Shown: piece by piece, positions 1 through 8,131 of the stretch
Position numbering within the stretch: the first letter of the stretch is position 1
Layout: the number at the start of each line of letters is the position of its first letter
Origin: an uncultured Clostridia bacterium
GTDB taxonomy: Bacteria > Bacillota > Clostridia > Lachnospirales > CAG-274
Reading direction: 5' to 3'
Assembly (NCBI GenBank): GCA_947624015.1
Contig: CANQIA010000005.1
Coordinates: 1 to 64,000 of the forward strand
Length of the DNA: 64,000 nt
The notes under the pieces: model-generated
Database searches by the model: none
What the model was told of the DNA's origin: nothing
The model's input: only the letters and a program-made list of their open reading frames with translations
Position numbers and translations under genes: made by a program

Positions 1-128
1 AATCATAACCACGCCTGAAAGACGTGGTTTGCTCTTAGCCTATAAGGCTATGTTACTTGCATAGCCTCAAGGCTATCTGAACAGTCCGCCAACCGCTGTA
101 GTTTTACAGGCTGCTACTCAAGTAGCTT

Positions 129-605
129 TTATCTTTTGCCTTTGTTTACCGGCTCACCCGTAAACGGGTCCATATACTCTTTCAGACTTATTTGATCAGC
201 AGCTATATCCTCCTGCAACTGATTTCTCACATATTCTCTTATTGCCTTTTCATTTCGTCCTACCGTATCTACATAGTATCCTTTGCACCAAAATTGTCTG
301 TTCCCATATTTGTATTTCAAATTCGCATGCCTGTCAAATATCATCAGAGAGCTTTTTCCCTTTAAATATCCCATGAATTGTGATACACTTAATTTGGGCG
401 GTATACTGACAACCATGTGTATGTGGTCCGGACATGCTTCTGCTTCTAATATCTCAACTCCTTTATATTCACATAGTTTTCTCAGTATTTGTCCTATATC
501 CGCTTTTATTTTTCCATATATGATCTGTCTTCTGTATTTTGGCGCAAATACTATATGATATTTGCAATTCCATGTCGTATGTGCTAAAGTATTATTATGA
601 TTCAT
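129..605 (-). CDS. tnpA: IS200/IS605-family transposase TnpA (Y1 HUH)
   Basis: This 158-residue protein has the usual length of the single-domain HUH transposases. These cut and rejoin single-stranded DNA at subterminal hairpins during lagging-strand synthesis. The HUH metal motif is H61-I-H63, within PDHIHMVV. The likely nucleophile is Y125, in the C-terminal helix REYVRNQ. The N-terminal segment with CKYHIVFAPKYRR is characteristic of the family. The start is preceded by a strong AGGAGG ribosome site that is locked in an inverted repeat, so expression is probably held down at translation. No frameshift or internal stop is seen, so the element may still be active. The ATG-rich open frame on the opposite strand is a shadow. 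Confidence 0.95.
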   Translation of the reverse strand: MNHNNTLAHTTWNCKYHIVFAPKYRRQIIYGKIKADIGQILRKLCEYKGVEILEAEACPDHIHMVVSIPPKLSVSQFMGYLKGKSSLMIFDRHANLKYKYGNRQFWCKGYYVDTVGRNEKAIREYVRNQLQEDIAADQISLKEYMDPFTGEPVNKGKR

Positions 606-613
606 TTGAATCT

Positions 614-664
614 CCTCCTATGTTAAATTTGGTTGGCGGACCATTTTTATTGTAACATAGGAGG
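614..664 (-). promoter_or_regulatory. 5'UTR hairpin sequestering the tnpA ribosome-binding site
   Basis: A perfect 12-bp inverted repeat, CCTCCTATGTTA at 614-625 and TAACATAGGAGG at 653-664, flanks a 27-nt loop just upstream of tnpA. On the mRNA strand the proximal arm is the AGGAGG ribosome-binding site itself. It would be fully paired in the transcript. Translational repression of tnpA by a leader stem-loop is established for enterobacterial IS200; that it works the same way here is inference. Confidence 0.7.
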
Positions 665-738
665 CTATTTTTTGTTCATCGCTTTAAGCTTTTTTGAACC
701 ACGCGTAAAACGGGTGGTTTTCTATATACAATAAAATC

Positions 739-765
739 GGCATGAAACAACTCTTGTTTCATGCC
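739..765 (-). terminator. Hairpin downstream of the small acidic protein gene
   Basis: An 11-bp perfect stem (739-749 with 755-765, loop of 5) lies just 3' of the minus-strand gene ending at 783. The following minus-strand bases are T-rich but not a clean T run. It probably works as an intrinsic terminator. Confidence 0.6.
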
Positions 766-782
766 GCAAAATTATATTTTAA

Positions 783-1052
783 TTATTTAAGCAGATCTTT
801 TACCTTGTTCATAATACCGTCTTTTATACCGCCTTCGATAATCTTTTCGGCTTCATCCTTGATCTCGTCAACAATGTCGCTGCCTTCCAGCTTAGCCTTT
901 GCGGTATTGATGATCTTTTCTACCATTTCGTCGGGAAGATCAACTCCCAGAATAGACTCAACAGACTTAACGGGATCCTGTCTGAAAGCCTCTTTTGCAC
1001 TTTCGTCCTTAGTCAGCTTTTCAACAGCTTCCTTAATAGCATTAGTATCCAT
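783..1052 (-). CDS. Small acidic helical protein of unknown function
   Basis: This 89-residue protein is rich in Glu, Asp and Lys, has no cysteine, and is probably all helical. It has a well-spaced AAGGAGG site, its own consensus promoter and a terminator, so it is a real monocistronic gene. The central FRQDPVKSVESILGVDLP resembles the N-terminal part of nitrile-hydratase-like leader peptides (NHLP/Nif11 type), which share an FRxDP...LGVDLP pattern. The usual Gly-Gly leader cleavage site and a separate core peptide are missing and no modification enzyme lies nearby, so a peptide-precursor role is not supported. Function unknown. Confidence 0.75.
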   Translation of the reverse strand: MDTNAIKEAVEKLTKDESAKEAFRQDPVKSVESILGVDLPDEMVEKIINTAKAKLEGSDIVDEIKDEAEKIIEGGIKDGIMNKVKDLLK

Positions 1053-1088
1053 AATATACCTCCTTATAAAAACATACTATCTCTTTTT

Positions 1089-1117
1089 AGAATACCATAG
1101 TATACAAAAAATGTCAA
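1089..1117 (-). promoter_or_regulatory. SigA-type promoter for the small acidic protein
   Basis: On the minus strand TTGACA (1117-1112), a 17-bp spacer and TATTCT (1094-1089) lie about 35 bp upstream of the ATG at 1052. Confidence 0.7.
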
Positions 1118-1132
1118 TATTATATAAAAATA

Positions 1133-1161
1133 TTGCCTTTTTTATACATATATTGTATAAT
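1133..1161 (+). promoter_or_regulatory. SigA-type promoter for the HerA-like ATPase gene
   Basis: TTGCCT (1133-1138), a 17-bp spacer and TATAAT (1156-1161) precede the AGGAGGG ribosome site and the ATG at 1196. It is back to back with the minus-strand promoter, with the two -35 boxes 15 bp apart. Confidence 0.7.
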
Positions 1162-1195
1162 TATAGTAATAAAATTATAAAGTAGGAGGGAAATT

Positions 1196-2731
1196 ATGTA
1201 TACAAATGACGGCAAATTATGGATAGCGACAGGGGAATCCCCCATATATCTTGACCCTTCGATGGCAAATCGGCATGGACTTATTGCAGGAGCTACCGGT
1301 ACCGGTAAGACCATAAGCCTTAAAGTAATGGCAGAAACCCTTAGCGATGCAGGCGTGCCTGTATTTATGGTGGATATAAAGGGCGATGTTTGCGGTATCG
1401 CTCAAAAGGGCGACGAGACCAATGTACACGTTATAGAGCAGCTTAAAAAATGTAATGTGGACAGCGAGTTCCCCTGCAAGGAATACCCCGTAATGTTCTG
1501 GGATGTTTTCGGGGAAAAGGGTATACCTGTTAGAACTACCGTTTCAAATATGGGACCTGTTCTTTTATCAAGACTTCTGGATCTAAATCCTACGCAAAGC
1601 GGCATACTGGATATAGCATTCAGGATAGCTGACGATAAAAAGCTGCTGCTTATAGATATAAAGGATCTAAAAGCAATGCTTCAATATGTTGCGGATAATG
1701 CCAAGGAAATACAAACGGAGTATGGCAATGTTTCAGCCCAGAGCGTTGGCGCCATTACAAGAGCCCTTCTCTCTCTTGAAGATGCGGGAGGCAATATTTT
1801 CTTTGGAGAACCGGATCTGGATATAAAGGACTGGGTAAGGCTTACAAATATGAGCAAGGGCATTATCAATGTGCTGGACTGCGTTAAGCTTGGAAATAAT
1901 CCTAAGCTATATTCCACATTCCTGTTATGGCTCCTTACGGATCTGTACGAAACATTCCCGGAAGTAGGCGATATGGATAAGCCAAGAATGGTATTCTTCT
2001 TTGACGAAGCTCATCTGCTTTTCAACGAAGCGCCTAAGGCTCTTCTGGATAAGCTGGAGCAGGTGGTAAGGCTCATTCGTTCAAAGGGCATCGGTATTTA
2101 TTTTATTACACAAAGCCCTTCCGATATTCCCGAAACCATACTTGCTCAGCTTGGCAACAGGATACAGCATGCTTTAAGAGCTTTTACACCAAATGAACAG
2201 AAGGCGATCAAAATAGCCGCTCAGACCTTCAGACCCAATCCTAATTTTGATACCACGGAAGCAATAACGGTACTGGGTACAGGCGAGGCTCTTGTTTCTT
2301 TCCTTGATGAAAGCGGTTCCCCTTCCGTTGTGCAAAAGGCTTTTATTCTTCCTCCGCAAAGCTTTATGGGCGCCTGCGAAGAGGGTGTCAGACAAAATAT
2401 AATAAATTCCTCTGACCTTTATATGAAATATAAGGATGCTGTTGACAATAAATCAGCCTACGAGGATCTTGCGGAAATAGAAGCCGAAGAAGAGGCTGCC
2501 GAGATCAAGGCAAAGGAAGAGGCGGAAGCCGCAAAGGAGGCTGCAAGAAAAGCCAAAGAGGAAGAAAGGGAAAAGGAAAGAGAAGAACGTGAAAAAGAAA
2601 GAGAAAGAAAGCGTCATGCCAATACAATAAGCAAGATCGCTACAAGTACAGTAAGAAGCACACTCGGACAAATTGGCAGAGATGTTAGCCGTAACCTTGT
2701 AAGAGGGCTTTTCGGAAATCTTAAAAGATAA
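1196..2731 (+). CDS. HerA-like ATPase/helicase of the DUF853 type
   Basis: This 511-residue P-loop ATPase belongs to the FtsK/HerA superfamily. Walker A is GATGTGKT (32-39), and Walker B appears as [11 protein letters not shown]. The downstream [18 protein letters not shown] segment with its sensor-like glutamine is typical of the DUF853 helicase HerA-like domain. The last ~90 residues form a long, charged Glu/Lys/Arg coiled coil followed by a short basic tail. The family is common in bacteria, but its cellular role is not settled; DNA pumping or unwinding is inferred from the fold. No nuclease partner such as NurA is adjacent, and the gene has its own promoter and terminator, so it stands alone. 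Confidence 0.9.
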   Translation: MYTNDGKLWIATGESPIYLDPSMANRHGLIAGATGTGKTISLKVMAETLSDAGVPVFMVDIKGDVCGIAQKGDETNVHVIEQLKKCNVDSEFPCKEYPVMFWDVFGEKGIPVRTTVSNMGPVLLSRLLDLNPTQSGILDIAFRIADDKKLLLIDIKDLKAMLQYVADNAKEIQTEYGNVSAQSVGAITRALLSLEDAGGNIFFGEPDLDIKDWVRLTNMSKGIINVLDCVKLGNNPKLYSTFLLWLLTDLYETFPEVGDMDKPRMVFFFDEAHLLFNEAPKALLDKLEQVVRLIRSKGIGIYFITQSPSDIPETILAQLGNRIQHALRAFTPNEQKAIKIAAQTFRPNPNFDTTEAITVLGTGEALVSFLDESGSPSVVQKAFILPPQSFMGACEEGVRQNIINSSDLYMKYKDAVDNKSAYEDLAEIEAEEEAAEIKAKEEAEAAKEAARKAKEEEREKEREEREKERERKRHANTISKIATSTVRSTLGQIGRDVSRNLVRGLFGNLKR

Positions 2732-2745
2732 GTAAAATAAAAAAG

Positions 2746-3034
2746 GGTATTGCCTTTGCAATACCTTCTCAGACTGTCGAAAAATAAAATTCGACTATAA
2801 ATATAAATTTTTAAGGTGAACTGCTTGTAAAAAGCGTCGCAGACTTTAATCCGCAAGGCGAGCTTTGCCCGCCTGAGGACAGGAACTTTTCTGTAATTTA
2901 GGCATTTATGCCTAAATTGCGGAAAACACGGCTGGTTCCTCCCACAGATAACTGAAAGAAATGCCAACAAGCACTTCTTTCAAGCGTGTCGATTTTATCG
3001 ACACGCTAAAAAGGTATTGCAAATGCAATACCTT
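2746..3034. repeat. Terminator-associated repeat, copy 1 (body 2769-3006) with duplicated hairpins
   Basis: A non-coding body of 238 bp starts with TCAGACTGTCGA and ends in a perfect 10-bp stem-loop (2984-2993 with 2997-3006) closing on CGACACGC. It is flanked by two near-copies of one terminator hairpin: GGTATTGC-4-GCAATACC at 2746-2765 and again at 3013-3032, differing only in the loop. Shared internal blocks (GCGTCGCAGAC..., GGACAGGAACTTTTCTGTAA, the GGCATTTATGCC palindrome) link it to the copies at 15171 and 32831. This accounts for the 310-bp gap between the ATPase gene and tRNA-Leu. Confidence 0.8.
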
Positions 3035-3038
3035 TTTT
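3013..3038. terminator. Bidirectional intrinsic terminator beside tRNA-Leu
   Basis: An 8-bp stem (3013-3020 with 3025-3032) is followed by six T on the plus strand and preceded by an A run that gives T on the minus strand. It terminates tRNA-Leu leftward and, before the repeat insertion, probably also the rightward ATPase transcript. Confidence 0.75.
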
Positions 3039-3041
3039 TAA

Positions 3042-3125
3042 TGCAGATGATGGGAGTTGAACCCACACCGCTCTTTCGAGGACAGGAATCTGAATCCTGC
3101 GCGTCTGCCATTCCGCCACATCTGC
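3042..3125 (-). tRNA. tRNA-Leu (anticodon CAG)
   Basis: An 84-nt class II tRNA reads on the minus strand. The 7-bp acceptor stem is GCAGATG/CATCTGC with discriminator A. The D-arm contains GGCGGAATGGCAGACG, the anticodon stem is CAGGA/TCCTG with loop TTCAGAT, a variable arm is present, and the T-arm carries GGTTCAACTCC. Anticodon CAG reads CTG codons. The 3' CCA is not encoded. Confidence 0.95.
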
Positions 3126-3181
3126 ATAACACTGATATTTTATCATTATTTTGCTAAGGTGTCAATAATTAATTATAAAAA

Positions 3182-4303
3182 TTATGCTCTCTTCTCATCA
3201 ACGGAGGTAATGATATTAATTAAAATTTCCGTGCTTTTTACCAGATCGTCCACACTTGTATATTCCTGACAGCTATGAACATTATTCATACCGCATGATA
3301 TTACAATGCCTTCTATACCCCTTTCGACCAAATTGTTATTGTCGCTGCCTCCGAATGTAGATATAAAATTGGCACGAATGCCAAGCTGAGCGCAGGCATT
3401 TTCATAATTTATTACCGTACTGCTGTTTTTACTTATTTTGTAAGCCTTTATGCCGACATTATGTTCAAAAGTAAAAACAGCGTTGATCTCATTGCAGCAT
3501 TTTTCAAATACTGCCTTAACATTATTTAAAAGCTCCATAGCCTTATTGTGATCAAGGCTTCTTATTTCTCCTTCCACAATACAGTTTTCGGGTACTATAT
3601 TTGTAGCCATTCCGCCCTTGATCGTACCTATGTTAAGGGCTGTAAGGCTGTCAATACCTCCCTGTCTGATTTGAGCTATCGCCTTTGATGCGGCTGCAAT
3701 GGAATTTATGCCCATATCCGGGGAAAAACCTGCATGGGCTGCCCTGCCCCTTATATTTACCTTAAAAAATATTATGCTTGGCGCCTCTGTTACCGCCGTT
3801 CCTATATCTCCGCTAAGATCCAATACATAGGCTTCTTTTGAGCGTATGCTTGAAAAATCAAATGCCCTGGTGCCTTTTGCATACACTTCTTCCGCAGCGG
3901 AAAGCAATATCTCAATAGGTCTGTGTATTATATTGTTTTCTTTTACGGCCCTTACGGCTTCCGTGATCGCTGCAAGCCCTGCGGCGTCATCCGCTCCAAG
4001 TACTGTATTTCCGGAGCTTGTGATCCTGCCGTCGTTGTGTACAACAGCCCTTTTACCTATACCCGGCTCAACAGTGTCCATATGAGCGGATAAAAGCACA
4101 GGCATACCTTTGCCTTCTATATAGCCGTAAAGATTGCCTGCGTTACCGTTATAGATCCTTCCCGTATTATCTTCTTTAAGCTCAATGTTCATTGAGGAAA
4201 AAACACGCTTTAAATGATCTGCCATTTCTCTTTCTCTGTATGTGACCGAGTCAATGGCGGTAAGTCTGCAAAATTCTTCCGTAAGCCTTTTTTTATTGAC
4301 CAT
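3182..4303 (-). CDS. M20-family metallopeptidase, PepT-like (tripeptidase T type)
   Basis: This 373-residue cytosolic zinc aminopeptidase belongs to the M20/PepT-like group, which trims N-terminal residues from short peptides. Visible metal and catalytic motifs are SAHMDTV with H74 and D76, GADDAAG (D105/D106), the EE pair in SAAEEVYAKG (E138/E139) and a C-terminal NNVHSCQE histidine. The central lid domain (about 180-290) has the RGRAAHAGFSP motif of dimerising M20 enzymes. It is the last gene of the leftward miaB-mutSL-scpAB run, about 30 bp after scpB, and may be cotranscribed. Substrate choice cannot be read from sequence. Confidence 0.88.
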   Translation of the reverse strand: MVNKKRLTEEFCRLTAIDSVTYREREMADHLKRVFSSMNIELKEDNTGRIYNGNAGNLYGYIEGKGMPVLLSAHMDTVEPGIGKRAVVHNDGRITSSGNTVLGADDAAGLAAITEAVRAVKENNIIHRPIEILLSAAEEVYAKGTRAFDFSSIRSKEAYVLDLSGDIGTAVTEAPSIIFFKVNIRGRAAHAGFSPDMGINSIAAASKAIAQIRQGGIDSLTALNIGTIKGGMATNIVPENCIVEGEIRSLDHNKAMELLNNVKAVFEKCCNEINAVFTFEHNVGIKAYKISKNSSTVINYENACAQLGIRANFISTFGGSDNNNLVERGIEGIVISCGMNNVHSCQEYTSVDDLVKSTEILINIITSVDEKRA

Positions 4304-4334
4304 ATGTAAGCCCTCGTTTATTTATTGTGTCATT

Positions 4335-4895
4335 TTAAAGCAATTCGTCAACTTCGTTTTCGGCTTCAAGCCTAAGCTGGTCGTCATCGGTTATTGACTG
4401 AGGCAAGCTGTCAAGAGTGTTAAAGCCAAAGTATCTTAAAAATTCATCGGTCGTGCCGAACAGTATCGGCTTTCCCGGAGCGTCAAGTCTGCCCTTTTCC
4501 TCAACCATACCGTATTCCATAAGTCTGTTTACGGCATGATCGGCGTTTACGCCTCTTATTTCCTCTATCTGTCCCTTTGTAACAGGCTGCTTATAAGCAA
4601 TGATAGCAAGAGTTTCCAACAGTGTTGTTGAAAGAGTTTTCCTTACAGGGGACTGGTACAATTTCTTTATATAGTCATAATAATCGGAATTGGTACACAT
4701 CTGATAGCTGTCTTCCACCTGTATTATCCTGATACCTCTTTTCTCAAAGGCATATCTGTCCGCCATGTTATTAACCACGGTTCTGACTGTCCTTTCATCC
4801 TGCTCCGTAGCGGCGGCAATATTCTTTATACTGACGGCTTCTCCGCCTGCAAAAAGTATTGCCTCTATTACGGACTCCAGTTCATTAATTGTCAT
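4335..4895 (-). CDS. scpB: Segregation and condensation protein B
   Basis: ScpB is a dimeric winged-helix subunit that joins ScpA and Smc to form the bacterial condensin. This 186-residue protein shows the two winged-helix domains: residues 1-80 contain the AAATEQDERTVRTVVNNMADRY helix-turn-helix, and residues 85-160 contain ETLAIIAYKQPVTKGQIEEI, the family hallmark. The acidic C-terminal tail is short. Its ATG lies 1 bp after the scpA stop, so translation is probably coupled. The Smc partner is at 58263-61847 in this window. Confidence 0.95.
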   Translation of the reverse strand: MTINELESVIEAILFAGGEAVSIKNIAAATEQDERTVRTVVNNMADRYAFEKRGIRIIQVEDSYQMCTNSDYYDYIKKLYQSPVRKTLSTTLLETLAIIAYKQPVTKGQIEEIRGVNADHAVNRLMEYGMVEEKGRLDAPGKPILFGTTDEFLRYFGFNTLDSLPQSITDDDQLRLEAENEVDELL

Positions 4896-4896
4896 A

Positions 4897-5652
4897 TCAG
4901 ACTGCCTCCTTGTAAGAAGTAATTGTTATGTCCTCAAATATTCTTTCCTGAGAAATAAGTATCTTTTTATCCTTTATAAGCTGCAGCATAGCAAGAAATG
5001 TAACTACTATCTCGTTTTTTGAGCTGCTTTTTTTAAATATTTTAAAGAAGCTTATTTTTTTATTTTTTTTGATAAGCCTTTCTATATGCTCTGTTTTTTC
5101 TTCCAGTGTAAATTTCTCTCTGTCCACAGAATTAAAACTGCTTCTTATTTTGTCGGTTATGACCTCACGTCTTCTCAGTACCTCATAAAAGGCGTTTATA
5201 AGCATTTGTCCGTCGGCTCCGTTTAATATATCTTCAACGGATCTTGGCACGTCTTTTCTTATTTTGTCTATAATATCCTTGTCGCTGTCTTTAAAATAAG
5301 AATATCCTGCGTTTTTTTGCTTTTCGTTAAAATCCATGGCTATTCCCTTGAACTTTTTATATTCTATCAATCTTGACACAAGCTCTTCTCTGGGGTCGAT
5401 CTCCTCGTTATTTTCATCTAACTCCTTGGGCAAAAGCATTTTTGACTTGATCTCAATAAGGGTAGCTGCCATAATTATAAATTCGCTTATGGATTCCATA
5501 TTGTATTGCTTCATTTTTTCCACATAGGCAAGATATTGTTCCGTAAGCTGCGCAATGGGAATGTCATATATATCTATTTTGTTTTTAATAATGAGGCTGT
5601 AGAGGAGATCCATGGGACCTTCAAAGCTCTCAAGTCTTATATTTACATCCAT
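4897..5652 (-). CDS. scpA: Segregation and condensation protein A (kleisin)
   Basis: ScpA is the kleisin that bridges the Smc coiled-coil neck and the ATPase head. This 251-residue protein begins with the family signature FEGPMDLLYSLIIKNKIDIYDIPI, the N-terminal helix bundle that docks on Smc. An acidic middle region follows (DENNEEIDPREELVSRLIEYKKF), and the C-terminal winged helix has the typical VVTFLAMLQLIKDKKILISQE. Length is normal. It precedes scpB in the usual order. Confidence 0.95.
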   Translation of the reverse strand: MDVNIRLESFEGPMDLLYSLIIKNKIDIYDIPIAQLTEQYLAYVEKMKQYNMESISEFIIMAATLIEIKSKMLLPKELDENNEEIDPREELVSRLIEYKKFKGIAMDFNEKQKNAGYSYFKDSDKDIIDKIRKDVPRSVEDILNGADGQMLINAFYEVLRRREVITDKIRSSFNSVDREKFTLEEKTEHIERLIKKNKKISFFKIFKKSSSKNEIVVTFLAMLQLIKDKKILISQERIFEDITITSYKEAV

Positions 5653-5662
5653 GCCATCACCT

Positions 5663-6232
5663 TTATATGAGTATATTTACAAATATATCAAGAACACGTC
5701 CCAAAAGCCCTATAAGCAGCAAAAACACCACAAGCACCTGTAAAAGCTTTTCATTTTGAGCAAACTTTATAGCTGAATTTGGCTTTAAAAAGCATTTCAA
5801 TATCCAGCTACCGCTTAAGGGATAAATAGGAATAATGTTGAATATACCTATAGATACAAGACATTTAGCTGTTTGGTACAAAAATATATATATTATACCG
5901 CTGTCTGAAAAAAAGGCGGAAATGAGCCTTATCAAAACGCCAAGGGCAATGCATATAACAATGGGCAAGCCGTAGGTAATAACGGTACCGCCCTTTTTGT
6001 CCTTATAATTTACATTGCTTGTAGGCACGGGATCTCCCCAACCGTAGCCTGTAAATATAAATATTATAAAACCGACAGGCTCAAAATGAGCTATGGGGTT
6101 GAGGGTAAGCTTTTTCTGGGCTCTGGGCTTATTATCTCCCTGTAAAGTCGATATAAGCGCCTTAAGATATTCAAACAACGTAACGGCAATTATGATAGCA
6201 ATAATATTCATCAAAAATGACAATATTTTCAT
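5663..6232 (-). CDS. Degenerate site-2 protease (M50)-like membrane protein
   Basis: A 189-residue protein with four to five predicted membrane segments. It is clearly derived from the short M50 family often found near scpA: KLTLNPIAHFEPVGF and the GYGWGDPVP segment (about 61-70) align with the family. The zinc motif HExxH expected in the first helix reads F20-E-Y-L-K24, so both metal histidines are lost. The second metal motif NxxPxxPLDG reads N-I-I-P-I-Y-P-L-S140-G, losing the aspartate. It is intact as a reading frame but cannot bind zinc in the usual way. It lies between mutL and scpA and is probably cotranscribed with them. A scaffold or pseudoprotease role is inference. Confidence 0.8.
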   Translation of the reverse strand: MKILSFLMNIIAIIIAVTLFEYLKALISTLQGDNKPRAQKKLTLNPIAHFEPVGFIIFIFTGYGWGDPVPTSNVNYKDKKGGTVITYGLPIVICIALGVLIRLISAFFSDSGIIYIFLYQTAKCLVSIGIFNIIPIYPLSGSWILKCFLKPNSAIKFAQNEKLLQVLVVFLLLIGLLGRVLDIFVNILI

Positions 6233-6256
6233 ATACCTTTATTCTCCTTAAAAAAA

Positions 6257-8113
6257 TTAGTCCTGTATTCTTTTGAATTTTTTTTCAAGCTCATATCTTG
6301 TCATTTCTATAACGGTAGGTCTTCCGTGGGGACATGAAAAAGGATTTTCGAGCTTTAATATTTTCTGTATAAGAGCCTGAGCCTCGCTGTAGCTTAATCG
6401 GTCATTGCCCTTTACCGCTGCCTTACAGCTCATGGTCGCAATGGCGTCTTCCTTGGTATCATATATGCTCTTTATATTTTTATCCTCCAGAGCGTCTATT
6501 ATTTCCGTAAAAAAGCTTACATTTCCCGGAGAATCAAATATATAGGGTACGGCTTTGAGGGCATAGTTTCCTCTGCCGAATTCTTCTATCTCAAAGCCAA
6601 AGTCTTCCAAAAGCGTTTTATTTTCTTCCAATATTACCTTTTCCTTTTCGGTCAGGTCTACTGCGATCGGCTGCAAAAGTCGTTGGCTTGAAGGCGAAGA
6701 GCTTTTGAATTTTTCAATAAATTCCTCGTACAATGCCCTTTCGTGGGCTGCATGCTGATCTATAATGTACATACTGTTGCTTTGTTCTATTATCCAGTAT
6801 GTGCCAAATATCTGACCTACTATTCTGTAATTATCAAAAAAGGGCTTTTTATCGGAAACGACTTTTTTGGCATTGTCAGACAATACATTATTCAGTATTT
6901 TTATCTCTTTTGCCTTAGTGTCGGAGTAAACCTTATCTATTGCCTTGCTTATGGCATTTTCTTTACTTTTGCTGTCCGCAAAAACAATGGTATGTCTTTT
7001 TGGCACGTCATTGTATGAAATACTGTCATAACTGATATCGTCGTTATTTTCATCAAGCTTGATCTGCTTTATAGGCTCTGCCTTTATTTTTTTGTCCCTG
7101 TCCCATCCAACATTCGGTATAAGATTTGTATCCTTAAGGGTTTTAAAAACAGCGTCATACATAATATCGTATATAAGACTGTCGTCGGAAAATCTTACTT
7201 CAAGCTTCGTTGGGTGGACATTTACATCTACCGTACTTGACGGTACTGTCATATTGAGCATAAACACGGGAAATTTTCCTATGGTAAGTCTGCCCTTGTA
7301 AGCGTCTTCTATTGCTTCTGTGACCACAGAGCTTTTTATATATCTGCCGTTTATAAAGAAATATTCATAGCCCCTGTTTCCTCTTGAAAGTTCGGGTCTT
7401 GCTATGATACCTTCTACATGGTAGCCTGATTTACTATAATTTACATTAAGCATTTCTCTTGCAATGGATCTGCCGAATATATAGAGTACGGCTGCCTTTA
7501 TATCATTATTGCCTGAGGTCTGGAGTACAACATTGCCGTTATTGATGTATTTAACTGCAACTTCGGGATGTCCCAGCGCGATTCTTTGTACGGCTTCCGA
7601 TACATATCCCCCTTCCACAGCCGCTTTTTTCAAAAACTTGCGTCTTGCGGGAGTATTGTAAAATAGATTTTTTACTGTAAAGACAGTACCTGTATTTGCA
7701 GCGGAGCTTTCTTCTTTTTCGACTTTTCCGCCGTTTATTATTATCTTTGTTCCAAGCTCGCTGTTATCTGTTTTTGTAAGCATTTCTACTCTTGCAACAG
7801 CGGCAATGCTTGAAAGAGCTTCTCCTCTGAAGCCTAGTGTAAGTATATCGTCTAGGTCTTCTATTTTTCTAAGCTTGCTTGTAGCATGACGTAAAAAGGC
7901 GGTTTTTACCTCATTTTCGGGTATACCTTTGCCGTTGTCCGTTACCTTTATGAGATCTATGCCTCCGCCTGCTATCTCTACTGTGACGGAAGTGGCTCCT
8001 GCGTCTATGGAATTTTCCATAAGCTCCTTTACAACGGAAGCAGGGCGTTCCACTACTTCGCCTGCAGCGATTTTGTTTATGATATTGTTTTCAAGCAGCT
8101 TAATACTGTTCAT
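6257..8113 (-). CDS. mutL: DNA mismatch repair protein MutL
   Basis: MutL couples mismatch recognition by MutS to strand incision. This 618-residue protein has the GHKL ATPase N-terminus: ENSIDAGA, DNGKGI and the GFRGEAL ATP lid. The transducer domain has INGRYI and VDVNVHPTK. The C-terminal domain carries the endonuclease motif DQHAAHERALYEE together with the SCKAA and CPHGRPT motifs. It is therefore the nicking type used by organisms without MutH. The start lies 18 bp after mutS on the same strand. Confidence 0.97.
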   Translation of the reverse strand: MNSIKLLENNIINKIAAGEVVERPASVVKELMENSIDAGATSVTVEIAGGGIDLIKVTDNGKGIPENEVKTAFLRHATSKLRKIEDLDDILTLGFRGEALSSIAAVARVEMLTKTDNSELGTKIIINGGKVEKEESSAANTGTVFTVKNLFYNTPARRKFLKKAAVEGGYVSEAVQRIALGHPEVAVKYINNGNVVLQTSGNNDIKAAVLYIFGRSIAREMLNVNYSKSGYHVEGIIARPELSRGNRGYEYFFINGRYIKSSVVTEAIEDAYKGRLTIGKFPVFMLNMTVPSSTVDVNVHPTKLEVRFSDDSLIYDIMYDAVFKTLKDTNLIPNVGWDRDKKIKAEPIKQIKLDENNDDISYDSISYNDVPKRHTIVFADSKSKENAISKAIDKVYSDTKAKEIKILNNVLSDNAKKVVSDKKPFFDNYRIVGQIFGTYWIIEQSNSMYIIDQHAAHERALYEEFIEKFKSSSPSSQRLLQPIAVDLTEKEKVILEENKTLLEDFGFEIEEFGRGNYALKAVPYIFDSPGNVSFFTEIIDALEDKNIKSIYDTKEDAIATMSCKAAVKGNDRLSYSEAQALIQKILKLENPFSCPHGRPTVIEMTRYELEKKFKRIQD

Positions 8114-8131
8114 AATAAATTACCTCTGTTC

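Larger units (their letters stand above)
7..719 (-). mobile_element. IS200/IS605-family insertion sequence (tnpA only)
   Basis: A single tnpA-type gene is flanked by two subterminal imperfect palindromes of similar sequence: 7-29 (AACCACG...CGTGGTT) on the 3' side of the gene and 697-719 (AACCAC...GTGGTT) on the 5' side. Further short stem-loops lie at about 40-80. IS200/IS605 elements have no terminal inverted repeats or target duplication and are recognised through such hairpins, so the exact ends cannot be fixed here. The left end may lie at or just before base 1. No tnpB is present, which matches the IS200 subgroup. The element looks intact. Confidence 0.85.

Noticed and set aside
1..128. 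Possible tnpB or guide-RNA remnant beside tnpA
   Set aside because: Only short stem-loops of the IS end are seen; no tnpB coding sequence is present within the window.
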